This document shows, in pieces, positions 26,883 to 35,045 of a stretch of DNA of 64,000 nt. Numbering within the stretch: position 1 is the stretch's first letter; each line of letters opens with the position of its first letter. The position numbers and the translations under genes were made by a program. The stretch is taken from positions 124,001 to 188,000 of the forward strand of contig OZ247499.1 in NCBI GenBank assembly GCA_965233625.1, in the 5' to 3' direction. The stretch is from G965233625 sp965233625 (GTDB lineage: Bacteria; Planctomycetota; Planctomycetia; Pirellulales; Pirellulaceae). The notes under the pieces were generated by a model. That model had not been told where the DNA came from and did not search any database. It was given only the letters and a program-made list of their open reading frames with translations.

Positions 26883-27356
26883 CTATCGGCGAAATGGCCC
26901 ACGCCGATTCACGGGGGGGTTGATGACCGTAGGGGCGAGATTCATCCGACGCTTTGGATCAGAACACTTCTTATCGCAAACGCCACAGGTCCAACCGTGG
27001 CCGTTGTCCTGCATCGGGGAAACTTTCTGCTCACTCCAGCATCGCGGACAGTAGTGGGTGTCATCGTCACCAACCCATGTGCCCGTCTCTTTGGAGAACT
27101 CAGCGCGGGGTAATGCGTTCGACGCTTGGGCCATCTCCGCAATCGTAGCGTTCAGTTGCTGAATCTCCGTCTGGTGCTGCTCCTTGAGTTCAAGCAGTTC
27201 TTCCCCGTGCTTCTGCTCCATCTCAAACTGAGCTTCCCTCACCTCTTGAATCTTCTCCCGCAGCGGCAAGAGCAGTTCCCGGGTTTTCGCGTCTTTGATT
27301 TTGCCGCTGATGTCCGTGAAGAGATCAACGAGTGCTTTCACCTGATTGACTGGCAT
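26883..27356 (-). CDS. Coiled-coil protein with C-terminal zinc ribbon
   Basis: About 157 residues from the ATG at 27356 (MPVNQVKALVDLF), chosen because AAGGAG lies 6 nt upstream. The N-terminal two thirds form a long coiled coil (EKIQEVREAQFEMEQKHGEE and LLELKEQHQTEIQQLNATIA). The C-terminal part holds a four-Cys zinc ribbon: CPRC ... CGVCDKKC, with HGWTC between. The basic tail (NRRGPFRR) could contact nucleic acid. It is the only protein gene of the element read from the - strand, convergent with the polymerase-like gene. Similar small zinc-ribbon proteins occur in phages; the function is unknown. Confidence 0.65.
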   Translation of the reverse strand: MPVNQVKALVDLFTDISGKIKDAKTRELLLPLREKIQEVREAQFEMEQKHGEELLELKEQHQTEIQQLNATIAEMAQASNALPRAEFSKETGTWVGDDDTHYCPRCWSEQKVSPMQDNGHGWTCGVCDKKCSDPKRRMNLAPTVINPPVNRRGPFRR

Positions 27357-27425
27357 TTCAAACTCCTTCGGTTGTCGCCGATAGTCACTGCCCGTGTTAC
27401 GTCCGTACGCACTGCCTCTGTACAT

Positions 27426-27867
27426 GCGATCATTATATCAGCACTGCTAGCACCGCGAAAAGGGCATTTTTCTCCTGCGGGCACTCCCCACGGGTCTTTC
27501 CGTACGCCCCGAGGCTTTGACGTACGGAAACAAGCGTGACAGGGGCCGTGACAAACGGGTAAACGTCCCAGGGGCGTGTGGGCGTCCGTTCCCGCAAAGA
27601 ATTTTCAAGAAATTCCAAGAATTCTGAATCTCGAATCGGTGGTTTTGGCGTGCCACCAGCGATCAAGTCACCAGCGCGGCATCTTGCCTCCTCTGAGGCT
27701 CCAGAAACGCCGCTGACGCGAGCATTTTGACAAAGCCGAAGTTTCAGCGGTTCAGACCGTCAATTCACGATCCCGTGATCGTTGACGCAGCGAAGGCGAT
27801 GCGTAGAGTTGAATCACCGGACGCCCAGCGCGTAGAACTCTACACGATATACCCAGGAGACAAAGCC
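27426..27867. other. Non-coding region with a 10-bp perfect inverted repeat
   Basis: 442 bp between the zinc-ribbon gene (-) and the DUF3102-like gene (+). It contains TTTCCGTACG (27497-27506) and CGTACGGAAA (27521-27530) around a 14-nt loop. The sequence CGATCAAGT here (near 27660) also occurs near 26851. An open frame over 27433-27666 (-) has no RBS or recognisable content and was not accepted. Confidence 0.5.
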
Positions 27868-28536
27868 ATGCCGAAACATCGATTTGAACACTGGACAGAT
27901 GGCAAAGGAATCGGAAAGAAGCTGACCGGCCCGGCACTTTCCAAGCGACTTGGAGAATTGAAAATGCAAGCCAACAATCACCATCGAAAAGTCAATGAAC
28001 ATTGGCGTGGAATGCTCGACGAAGCACGCCTCGCCGGGGAAGCACTGCTGGAAGCGAAACGCCGACTTGGTCACAGGGCCAAGTGGAGCAAATGGCGCCG
28101 CGAGAACTTTCTTGCTTCAAAGGGAACTGCAATCAACTACACGACCGTTGCCCGACATTGGGATGACGAGCGAATCCGAGAAGCCCGGGCCGCAGGAATC
28201 GAGATCAACAGCATCAACAAGTTTCTGCAAGTTCTTCGTGGACAGGCACCAGAACAGCAACCGGAAAAGACCGAGGCGGAAAAACAACGAGAAGGGAATC
28301 GTGAAGAAATACGAAAGTGGTTTGCTGAAAAACTACGGCAACTATCTGACGAAGAACTTGAGTTGTATTCGTATCCAGAAACATTCGAGGAACTATGGGG
28401 CGAAACACAAGGGCAACTGAAACACGGAGTGATGATTGTGTACGGCAAGCATGACAACGACGAAACACGAAAACTTCGGCGGGAAGTCAATAAGCGAATT
28501 AAAACCGCAGCAGCCCAGCGGAAGGTAAATGAGTAG
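27868..28536 (+). CDS. DUF3102-like protein of mobile element
   Basis: About 222 residues from the ATG at 27868, preceded by AGGAGA at 8 nt; a longer frame from a TTG at 27727 is less likely. Residues 40-100 (HHRKVNEHWRGMLDEARLAG, EALLEAKRRLGHRAKWSKW, then a TTVARHW segment) match the 'aGe.LleaK..lgHG.W..Wl' pattern of DUF3102 phage/plasmid proteins, which are thought to bind DNA. The C-terminus is charged and helical. First gene of the rightward cluster ending at the integrase. Function is not known. Confidence 0.65.
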   Translation: MPKHRFEHWTDGKGIGKKLTGPALSKRLGELKMQANNHHRKVNEHWRGMLDEARLAGEALLEAKRRLGHRAKWSKWRRENFLASKGTAINYTTVARHWDDERIREARAAGIEINSINKFLQVLRGQAPEQQPEKTEAEKQREGNREEIRKWFAEKLRQLSDEELELYSYPETFEELWGETQGQLKHGVMIVYGKHDNDETRKLRREVNKRIKTAAAQRKVNE

Positions 28537-29003
28537 CGAACAGGGAGTGTCCCCAGCAACATATCACTTCCCTACGCTCAACTCCCAGACCCGATGCTGC
28601 GAAACGATCATGGGAATACGCCCTAGCGCACGCCCGCAACCCCTACGGACTTCCCGCGAGGCCCTCCCAGGACTCGGGCCCAGCGGAGTACGCGTTTCCG
28701 TCCCCGGACGCACGCGACAGTGCGCTGTCACTGTCCGGGGCGTGTAAACGGGCCGTTCCGTAAAGGCGTCCCAGGAAACGCAGCATAGGGGCCCGGTACG
28801 GGCCTTGGCCAAGTGTAAAGTTTGTTCCCGGCCCTGCACGCCCCGCGTTTCTCCCCCGTTTCCTGCGATTTCAGGGGGCGGGGAAAGTGTAAAGCCCCGT
28901 TTGTAAACGACCCTTGACCGCTGCTCGCGAACGGTGTGACAATAACGTGTCACAGTGAACGCGTGTTCACTTACTCCGTTTCACCCCGTAGGGAAGTAAC
29001 CCC
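28537..29003. other. Structured GC-rich intergenic region, possible origin or control region
   Basis: 467 bp without a supported gene. It holds a compound palindrome at 28702-28740 (CCCCGGAC...GTCCGGGG enclosing GACAG-TGCG-CTGTC), a hairpin GGCCCG-GTA-CGGGCC at 28790-28804, repeated GTGTAAA words (near 28742, 28813 and 28887), and two palindromes just before the next gene. This would suit an origin or promoter/operator block, but no iteron spacing or DnaA-box set is evident. Confidence 0.45.
28935..28970. promoter_or_regulatory. Two adjacent palindromes upstream of the H1-like gene
   Basis: TGTGACA-6 nt-TGTCACA (28935-28954) is followed at once by GTGAAC-GCGT-GTTCAC (28955-28970). Both are perfect and lie 33 bp upstream of the start codon, in the position of operators for a dimeric repressor. 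Confidence 0.5.
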
Positions 29004-29333
29004 ATGGCCAAGAAAGCATCAACGAAGAAGACGACGACCCGCACCCGCAAGCAGCCCGCGAAGAAGTCCACCGCGAAGAAAGCCACAAGCGAGGCACAGG
29101 CCAAGTCCAAGGGGCCGGGCGTGATCGCAAGCATCATCGAGTTCCTGACGAAGGCAACGGCCAAACGCCCGCTGACGAAGGAGCAGCTTGCGGACAGGCT
29201 GGAAAAGCGCTTCCCCGAACGCGGACGCGGAGCAATGCTGCGGACGATCAACTGCCAAGTGCCGACCCGCCTCCGCAAGGAGAAGGAACTGGACGTGCAG
29301 AAAAACGACAAGGGCTATTTCATCAACAAGTAG
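29004..29333 (+). CDS. Histone H1-like basic protein with winged-helix-like C-terminus
   Basis: A 109-residue protein. The first 38 residues are a Lys/Thr/Ala-rich tail (AKKASTKKTTTRTRKQPAKK) of histone H1/Hc1 type. The rest (ASIIEFLTKATAKRPLTKEQ, LADRLEKRFPERGRGAM, ...GYFI) looks like a small winged helix. It probably coats or bends DNA of the element. Such proteins are common in planctomycetes and their phages. Two palindromes and a structured region lie directly upstream. Confidence 0.7.
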   Translation: MAKKASTKKTTTRTRKQPAKKSTAKKATSEAQAKSKGPGVIASIIEFLTKATAKRPLTKEQLADRLEKRFPERGRGAMLRTINCQVPTRLRKEKELDVQKNDKGYFINK

Positions 29334-29359
29334 CGCAACACCGCATCGCACTGTATTTC

Positions 29360-29387
29360 ACGGGCCGGGGCCAGCACCCCGGCCCGT
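29360..29387 (+). terminator. Intrinsic terminator after the H1-like gene
   Basis: An 11-bp perfect stem ACGGGCCGGGG/CCCCGGCCCGT with a 6-nt loop, followed by TTGCGTTTAA. It lies 26 bp after the stop codon of the H1-like gene. Confidence 0.7.
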
Positions 29388-29427
29388 TTGCGTTTAACGA
29401 ATCACAACGATCAACAGGAAACGAATC

Positions 29428-30030
29428 ATGCCAAAGCATATCGCCATCTACGTTCGCGTCAGCAGCAAGCAGCAGGAATTCAAATCACAGGAGCCGGACT
29501 TGAAACGCTGGGCGGAAGACAACGCCGAAGGGCAAACCGTGAAATGGTACACCGACAAGGCCAGCGGCAAATCAATGAACCGTCCCGGTTGGAACAAACT
29601 CGAAAAGGATTTTCGAGCCGGGAAGGTTTCGATGATTGTGGTGTGGAGCATGTGCCGCTTGGGACGCACGGCGGCAGAAACGCTCGCCCTACGCGATGAA
29701 CTGGTGCAACGGAAAGTTGACCTAGTGATGCTCAAGAGCGGGATGATGGGAATAGACACTCGCGAAGGACGCCTCGTGTTTGGACTGCTTGCTCAAATAG
29801 CTGAATACGACAATGAAATTCGCAGTGAACGCATCCGTGCAGGGCAGGCCGTTGCAAAGGCAAACGGTAAGAAATGGGGCGGCTCCAAGGCGGGCAAACG
29901 CAAGAAGGTTTCGAAGACTCAGATTCGAGCCATCAAACGCATGAAAGACGAAGGCGAAAAGGTGGCTGCCATCGCCCGTGCTGTGGGCTTGTCGCGTCCC
30001 ACTGTCTACGACGTTCTGAGGAACGAATAA
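29428..30030 (+). CDS. Small serine recombinase (resolvase/invertase)
   Basis: A 200-residue protein of the resolvase/invertase family. The catalytic Ser is S12 in YVRVSSKQQ, with the Arg-rich active-site segments WSMCRLGRTAAETL and DTREGRLVFGLLAQIAEYDNE. The C-terminal KVSKTQIRAIKRMKDEGEKV with AIARAVGLSRPTVYDVL is a helix-turn-helix binding the recombination site. Such enzymes resolve multimers or invert DNA, so it may act as multimer resolvase of the element, separate from the large integrase at the right end. Confidence 0.9.
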   Translation: MPKHIAIYVRVSSKQQEFKSQEPDLKRWAEDNAEGQTVKWYTDKASGKSMNRPGWNKLEKDFRAGKVSMIVVWSMCRLGRTAAETLALRDELVQRKVDLVMLKSGMMGIDTREGRLVFGLLAQIAEYDNEIRSERIRAGQAVAKANGKKWGGSKAGKRKKVSKTQIRAIKRMKDEGEKVAAIARAVGLSRPTVYDVLRNE

Positions 30031-30123
30031 GCGCACTGCTGATCTCTCAATTTTACCCCGGGACATCAAAACCTAGCCCCCTGAGGATGTACACGAACAA
30101 CTCACACACAAGGGACGCCGCCT

Positions 30124-30501
30124 ATGGCCAAGAAACGACCGACGACGCGAGCCGAAAGAAAGGCCAAGACTCCCGCCACGCTTCCCAATCGGTTTGAACC
30201 CAGATTCCTTGAGCAGCTAGATCAACGGCTGGGCGTTGTGAAGCTCATCAAGAAACGAGTTCAGCAGCTAACGGAAGATGCGGGAGCGGACAGCACGCAG
30301 AAGCGGATGCTGGTGCGGCGGGCGGTCTTTATCTGCGTGCGTCTTGAAACGATGGAATCCGAGGCCATCGAAACAGGGCACCTGGATTTCGGCCCCTACG
30401 TGCAGGCCGTGAACTCCCTGAAAGGAATCCTCAACGACCTGGGCATCGAGAAGCGTACGAGCGACGAACTGGACGACCTCCAAGAGCTACTGAGCGAATG
30501 A
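30124..30501 (+). CDS. Putative terminase small subunit
   Basis: A 125-residue protein with a basic N-terminus (MAKKRPTTRAERKAK), a helical core and the C-terminal GPYVQAVNSLKGILNDLGIE, which recalls small terminase subunits ('Y..a...L..ll..LGl'). Its stop overlaps the terminase large subunit start (ATGA), the classical terS-terL arrangement. The assignment rests mainly on position. It would recognise the packaging site. Confidence 0.6.
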   Translation: MAKKRPTTRAERKAKTPATLPNRFEPRFLEQLDQRLGVVKLIKKRVQQLTEDAGADSTQKRMLVRRAVFICVRLETMESEAIETGHLDFGPYVQAVNSLKGILNDLGIEKRTSDELDDLQELLSE

Positions 30502-31892
30502 ACATCCTGCAAGCCATCAAAGACGAGCGGCTATTCCGGCCGTTCTTCGATAGCAACCTCAAGTCGTGGCGCCGGTGGTTCACGTTCTTGCGGTGCGTCT
30601 ACGGCTTGCCCGTCACCAAGCCTGCGGCCAGTGCGCTAATCCATGATTGCACAGGCCGCGACAGTGTTCAGCCCGACGGCTTTGATACGGTTCTCGCACT
30701 CACGGGACGGCGTAGCGGCAAGTCCAGAATTGCAGCAGTCATCGGAGCCTACGAAGCAGCGCTCGCAGGACGTGAGAAGAACCTGGCCACTGGTGAGCAG
30801 GGCATTGTGGCGATTTGCAGCCCCACGAAGAAGCAGAGCGACAACGTCAAACGCTACCTGCGTAGCATCTTCGAAGTACCGATGCTCGCTCCGCAGATCG
30901 TGAGGGAAACCCGCGAAGGCTTTGAACTGAAGAACGGCAACCGCATTGAAATTCTGGCGGGTGACTTCAGGACAGTACGCGGCTTCACGCTGCTAGCCGC
31001 CATCGTCGATGAAGCGGCGTTCTTCGGACACGAGGCGGAAAGCAAAGTCAAAAGCGATACGGAGCTAGTGCGAGCCATCAAGCCGAGCCTCGCAACGGTC
31101 GGCGGAAAGCTGATTGCAATCAGCAGTCCCTACGCCCGCAAGGGCTGGTGCTTCAAGCAATACGACAAGCATCACGGAGACAACGACTCAAACGTGCTCG
31201 TGTGGAACGCCCCCAGCCGAACGATGAATCCCACGCTTCCGAAATCCGTTGTGGACGATGCTTTGCGGGAGGACTACGCCGCAGCCCTCTCGGAGTACAT
31301 GGGCGAATTCCGTGATGACGTGTCTGCGTTCATCCCGCGTAGCGTCATCGAAAGCGTCGTCGCTAAGGGAGTCCAGCAGCTAACGCCTAAGCGCGGCATC
31401 CGATACGTCGGCTTCTGTGATGTGTCTGGCGGACGCGGCGACGATGCAGCCCTGGCTATCGCCCACCGCGAAGGCTCCAAGGTCGTCGTTGATTTCCTGC
31501 GGCGGTGGCGCCCTCCGTTCAATCCCAGCACGGTCGTTGCAGCGATGGCCGATTGCCTCCGCGACTACGGAGTTGAGCGAGTCACGGGCGACAACTACGC
31601 GGCGGAGTACACCGCGTCCGCGTTCAAAGCCAACGGCATCAACTACCAGAAATCGCCCAAGCCCAAATCAGCGTTGTATCTCGAACTGCTGCCCCGCCTA
31701 TGCAGCGGCGAAGTGGAACTGCCGGACGATGAACACCTCATTGACCAGCTTGCAGCGTTGGAGCGCAGGACCCGCAGCGGCGGGAAGGACAGCATCGATC
31801 ATCCGCCCGGCGGACACGACGACACGGCCAACGCTGTTGCAGGGGTCTGCGAAGTAGCCATCAACAAACGCCGCAAGGCGGGAGTCTTTTAG
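30498..31892 (+). CDS. Phage terminase large subunit (TerL)
   Basis: A 464-residue packaging ATPase-nuclease. The ATPase domain has Walker A LTGRRSGKSRIAA with K75, an adenine-binding segment near ICSPTKKQSDNVKRYL, Walker B AAIVDEAAFF and the coupling motif ISSPYARKGW. The RNase-H-like nuclease has acidic residues in CDVSGGRGDDA, VTGDNYAAE and HPPGGHDDTANA. All catalytic motifs look intact. TerL normally pumps DNA into a procapsid, but no portal, capsid, protease or tail gene is present in the element, so it is either a phage remnant or a satellite using another phage's capsid. Confidence 0.85.
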   Translation: MNILQAIKDERLFRPFFDSNLKSWRRWFTFLRCVYGLPVTKPAASALIHDCTGRDSVQPDGFDTVLALTGRRSGKSRIAAVIGAYEAALAGREKNLATGEQGIVAICSPTKKQSDNVKRYLRSIFEVPMLAPQIVRETREGFELKNGNRIEILAGDFRTVRGFTLLAAIVDEAAFFGHEAESKVKSDTELVRAIKPSLATVGGKLIAISSPYARKGWCFKQYDKHHGDNDSNVLVWNAPSRTMNPTLPKSVVDDALREDYAAALSEYMGEFRDDVSAFIPRSVIESVVAKGVQQLTPKRGIRYVGFCDVSGGRGDDAALAIAHREGSKVVVDFLRRWRPPFNPSTVVAAMADCLRDYGVERVTGDNYAAEYTASAFKANGINYQKSPKPKSALYLELLPRLCSGEVELPDDEHLIDQLAALERRTRSGGKDSIDHPPGGHDDTANAVAGVCEVAINKRRKAGVF

Positions 31893-31918
31893 AACACTCA
31901 CCACACAGGAGAACTGAA

Positions 31919-32401
31919 ATGGACACACGATCATTCTGGCAGCAATTCCATGATGAACACGGCGACTGCGTATCTATCGGCGACGGCTGGTTCTTGTTCG
32001 AGGACGGAGCTATGCGGGAGCAAAGCCCCATGGGTTGCAGGATGAACCCGCCGAGCGACCCGCTGGAACGGGCGAAGAAGATTCTGCAATTCCGCGAAAT
32101 CCAGCTCAAAGAAGCTGAGCAGCAGTTTCACGAAACCAAAGAAAAGATCCTGAACAGCAACGCTTTCGAGTGGGACCAGAAGGCGGAAGAAGCCCTCGCA
32201 ACGCTCAAAGACTTGCAGGGTGTCGTTGAGAGCTGGCGTGAACTGGTGGAAGAACAGCAGGCCCGCGTCAACGAACTCGACCCGCGCTACATCCCACCTG
32301 AAGAACAGGCCCGCATCGAGCGTCAGGAGGAACGGGCCAGGGTCCGTCGCATGGAGAAGCAGGCCGCGTTCCAAGACAAGCTGAGCGAAATCAAGATTTG
32401 A
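31919..32401 (+). CDS. Coiled-coil protein of the element
   Basis: A 160-residue protein, mostly one long charged coiled coil (RAKKILQFREIQLKEAEQQF, EALATLKDLQGVVESWRELV), with a short globular N-terminus (RSFWQQFHDEHGDCVSIGDG). It follows terL by 26 bp, with GGAG upstream. Could be a scaffold or morphogenesis-like factor; function not recognisable. Confidence 0.6.
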   Translation: MDTRSFWQQFHDEHGDCVSIGDGWFLFEDGAMREQSPMGCRMNPPSDPLERAKKILQFREIQLKEAEQQFHETKEKILNSNAFEWDQKAEEALATLKDLQGVVESWRELVEEQQARVNELDPRYIPPEEQARIERQEERARVRRMEKQAAFQDKLSEIKI

Positions 32402-32434
32402 ACCTACTCAACAGTCCACAAAGGAGACTGACCC

Positions 32435-32851
32435 ATGAAGAAGATCAAGAAGAACCCCGACACTGGCGTCGTGCAGACGATCGACGGTCAGGGCAACCTG
32501 ATGAAAGAAGCCAACGAGCGTACGGGACTGGTCACGAACTATGACCCGCAGGGCAACGTGACGAGCAAGTATCGCTATCAGCTTGCCCACGGTCCGTCGC
32601 AGACAGGCTTCAACAGCGGCGAAGCGTCCAAGCCGCGTCGCAAGCCGAACTACGCCGGCGCCGTTGGTGGAGCCGCAGCCCACAACGAAGACGACAACCC
32701 GCTGCCGCTCCCTACGATGAACTTCGGACACGAGCAGGCCAAGAAGCATGACGCCAGCGACGACCTGCCGCTGCCCGTGATGAACTTCGACGCGGCGCAG
32801 CAGGCACCGACGCAGCAGGACGACAACCTGCCCCTGCCCTCGATGTGGTGA
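32435..32851 (+). CDS. Small repeat protein with DD-x-LPLP-x-M motifs
   Basis: A 138-residue hydrophilic protein of unknown function. The N-terminal part (GVVQTIDGQGNLMKEANERT ... YDPQGNVTSKYRYQ) looks like YD/RHS-type short repeats. The C-terminal 55 residues contain three imperfect copies of a motif, DDNPLPLPTMNF, DDLPLPVMNF and DDNLPLPSMW, separated by 20 or so polar residues; these look like linear binding peptides. RBS AGGAGA precedes the ATG. Last gene of the terminase cluster. Confidence 0.6.
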   Translation: MKKIKKNPDTGVVQTIDGQGNLMKEANERTGLVTNYDPQGNVTSKYRYQLAHGPSQTGFNSGEASKPRRKPNYAGAVGGAAAHNEDDNPLPLPTMNFGHEQAKKHDASDDLPLPVMNFDAAQQAPTQQDDNLPLPSMW

Positions 32852-32865
32852 TTGGTCATAGGAGG

Positions 32866-32967
32866 GGAGGGCGGCGGGTGAAGTGTTTTCATGTTCCTTG
32901 CTTCACCGTGAGCCGGGGTTGGTTGGAGGCCCCGCAGGCTCTAAACGCCGCCCTCCTTTTTCATTTT
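32866..32967 (+). ncRNA. Candidate structured RNA, three-way junction with terminator
   Basis: An 11-bp closing stem (GGAGGGCGGCG 32866-32876 with CGCCGCCCTCC 32946-32956) encloses hairpin GGTGAAG/CTTCACC (32877-32907) and hairpin GAGCC-GGGG/CCCC-gca-GGCTC (32910-32941). T5CAT4 follows directly. It begins 15 nt after the repeat-protein gene, so it could be that operon's elaborate terminator or a separate small RNA. Confidence 0.5.
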
Positions 32968-32973
32968 CCACAT

Positions 32974-33082
32974 CGTGCGTCTGCTGTGGTGGCTACTCGT
33001 CGACTCGGAGCATTGATGCGTCCTCAATCCTGCGGGAACAGGACGCAATAGCGTTCCTTGTGGCCATCACAGCAGACGCACG
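32974..33082. ncRNA. Candidate structured RNA or DNA element with 20-bp terminal stem
   Basis: CGTGCGTCTGCTGTG (32974-32988) pairs with CACAGCAGACGCACG (33068-33082), and the pairing extends to 20 bp with one G-T. The 69-nt interior holds TGCGTCCT/AGGACGCA (33017-33047). Could be a Y-RNA-like transcript, a recombination site or a cruciform. Confidence 0.45.
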
Positions 33083-33157
33083 AAAAACGGGCTTGTGTCA
33101 CGCACAGGCAACGCGTCAAAGCGTCCTCCGGGTCTTAACGGACATAGCACCCTAGAC

Positions 33158-33184
33158 GCGTCCCTACGGGTGCGACAGGGACGC
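33158..33184. repeat. 8-bp inverted repeat
   Basis: GCGTCCCT-11 nt-AGGGACGC, perfect, between two larger structured blocks upstream of the integrase gene. Confidence 0.5.
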
Positions 33185-33205
33185 CACGGAGACAATACAC
33201 ACAAC

Positions 33206-33285
33206 GGGGCGGCACAGTACGGGAGTCATGACCCGCGCTGGGCTGTTTTACTCAACCGGACAGCCACGCCGCCCCTCTCTTTCAT
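33206..33285 (+). ncRNA. Second candidate three-way-junction RNA with terminator-like end
   Basis: GGGGCGGC (33206-33213) pairs with GCCGCCCC (33268-33275) around two hairpins, CGGG...CCCG and GGCTGT...ACAGCC (33241-33265). Its 3' end CGCCGCCCCTCTCTTTCATT resembles that of the structure at 32866 (CGCCGCCCTCCTTTTTCATT), so the two may be related. Confidence 0.45.
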
Positions 33286-33314
33286 TCCTACGGTTGATAT
33301 GAGGTTGAGCAATC

Positions 33315-35036
33315 ATGGCGAAACGAATCAAAGCCGCAGCCTACTTGCGGCGTTCTACGAAAGATCAAGAAGCCAGTATCGACGACCAGCGCACCGCCGT
33401 TGAGCAGTACGCGAAGAAGCACGGCTACCGCATCGTCCGTGAGTACGTCGATGATGGTATCAGCGGCGACGACACGGAGAAGCGAAAAGCCTTCTTGGAG
33501 ATGAGGGACGACGCTGATACTGGCGAGTTTCAAGTCGTCATCTGCTGGGACCAAGATCGCTTCGGGCGTTTCGACTCACTGGAAGCAGGGCATTGGTGTT
33601 ACCCGTTCCGTCAAGCTGGTGTGAGCGTGGTTACCGTCAACGATGGTCCGATTGATTGGGAGGACTTCACAGGACGGATGATGTACTCGATGAAGCAGGA
33701 AGCCAAGCACCAGTTCTTGCGTGACCTGAGCCGCAACGTGCTACGCGGCCAGTCCGAAGCGGCGAAAGCTGGCTCATGGATTGGCACGCCTCCCTACGCA
33801 TACAAGATCACCGGCGAAAGAAAGCAGAAACGATTGGCGATTGAAGACCACGCCAAAGCCAAAGTCGTGCAGCGTATCTTTCGCGAGTACATTGACGACA
33901 GACGTTCAATGTCCGCCATCGCGCGGGGTCTGACTGCTGACGGCATCCCAACGCCCGGCGGCTTGAAGCATTGGCGGTTTGATTCCGTGAAAGTGATTCT
34001 GGAGAATCACGCCTACACGGGCACCTTCGTCTACAACAAATTCAGCAGTGCGAAGTATCACACTTATCGCAATGGCGAAATCACCAAAGGAGCAGCACGC
34101 GGACGCAACGATGCAGCGCACTGGATTGTCATTCCCGACAATCACGAAGCGATTGTAGATCAGGCCACATTCGACGCCGCACAAGAGATACTCGCCAAGG
34201 GGAAGCATGGCCGCAGCCCCTACTCCGAAGATGACAACCCGTATCTTCTCACGGGTCTGCTCCGCTGTGGGTTATGCGGCAGCGTGCTGCATGGATTCAA
34301 CAATGGCAAATTCCGCTACTACGAGTGCAGCAAGCGGAAGCATGAACTGCGGTTGGGCGTAAGCGACGGCTGCAAGGGTAGCAACGTCCGCGAGGATGAA
34401 GTGATTCGCGAGCTGGTGCGCTACGTCGAGTCACGCATTCTTGGGCCTGACGAAGTGATGGACGGCTTGTGGGAGATGGCCCGACGCGGCAAGCTCAAGG
34501 AACGGGACTTGCCCGAATCGTTCAAGCGGCTCAAGAGGATGCTGGTGGGCAAGGACAAGCCAAAGAAGCCCAGCACGAAGCAGATTCAGCGACGCATCAA
34601 CACCATCGACGGGAAGATTGCCAAGGCCAAAGAAAATCTGGTGCTGCTGGATGCTGAGTTCATCCCCCGCGCACAGGACAAGATTCACGAACTTCAGGAG
34701 CAACGTGAAGAACTGCAACGTGAGTTAAATCAGCAGCCCACGGAGCAGGGCATCAACGAACTGGTGCTAAAGGTGCTGAGCAGACTATACCGGCTGTCAG
34801 CTTCCGAAGGGGACGACAGCGAGCAGTTGAAAGTGGTCCTCAAAGAACTGGACCACATCAGGATTCACACCAGCATCAGAGGCAAGGGAAACGGACGGCG
34901 CCACAAGTTCAAACGCGGGGAAGTCCATTTTTTCGCAGTCGCACCGGTAACGGGTAAGTCGAACCCACACATCCGCCATGGCAAGGCAGTAGGCTGCCGC
35001 TACATCATGGGCGCTTGTTATCTGTTGCAATGTTAA
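33315..35036 (+). CDS. Large serine recombinase (integrase)
   Basis: A 573-residue large serine integrase. The catalytic domain has S14 in YLRRSTKDQ, then CWDQDRFGRFDSLEAG. The recombinase domain follows (about 165-290), then a zinc-ribbon region (LLRCGLCGSVLHGF ... CSKRKHELR ... DGCKGS) and a long coiled coil (about 420-510), as in phiC31/Bxb1-type integrases. It probably integrates the element. The stop lies 9 bp from the 3' end of a tRNA-Thr gene, so one att site could be nearby, although no core duplication was found by eye. Confidence 0.92.
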   Translation: MAKRIKAAAYLRRSTKDQEASIDDQRTAVEQYAKKHGYRIVREYVDDGISGDDTEKRKAFLEMRDDADTGEFQVVICWDQDRFGRFDSLEAGHWCYPFRQAGVSVVTVNDGPIDWEDFTGRMMYSMKQEAKHQFLRDLSRNVLRGQSEAAKAGSWIGTPPYAYKITGERKQKRLAIEDHAKAKVVQRIFREYIDDRRSMSAIARGLTADGIPTPGGLKHWRFDSVKVILENHAYTGTFVYNKFSSAKYHTYRNGEITKGAARGRNDAAHWIVIPDNHEAIVDQATFDAAQEILAKGKHGRSPYSEDDNPYLLTGLLRCGLCGSVLHGFNNGKFRYYECSKRKHELRLGVSDGCKGSNVREDEVIRELVRYVESRILGPDEVMDGLWEMARRGKLKERDLPESFKRLKRMLVGKDKPKKPSTKQIQRRINTIDGKIAKAKENLVLLDAEFIPRAQDKIHELQEQREELQRELNQQPTEQGINELVLKVLSRLYRLSASEGDDSEQLKVVLKELDHIRIHTSIRGKGNGRRHKFKRGEVHFFAVAPVTGKSNPHIRHGKAVGCRYIMGACYLLQC

Positions 35037-35045
35037 AGAGCGAAG

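Noticed and set aside
27433..27666. 77-residue ORF on the - strand
   Set aside because: No RBS or family resemblance, and it contains the 10-bp inverted repeat.
26842..27670. CGATCAAGT copies as iterons
   Set aside because: The copies are too few and too far apart to form an iteron array.
28564..28953. 129-residue ORF on the - strand
   Set aside because: Its sequence is a translation of GC-rich dyads and repeated GTGTAAA words; no plausible start or similarity.
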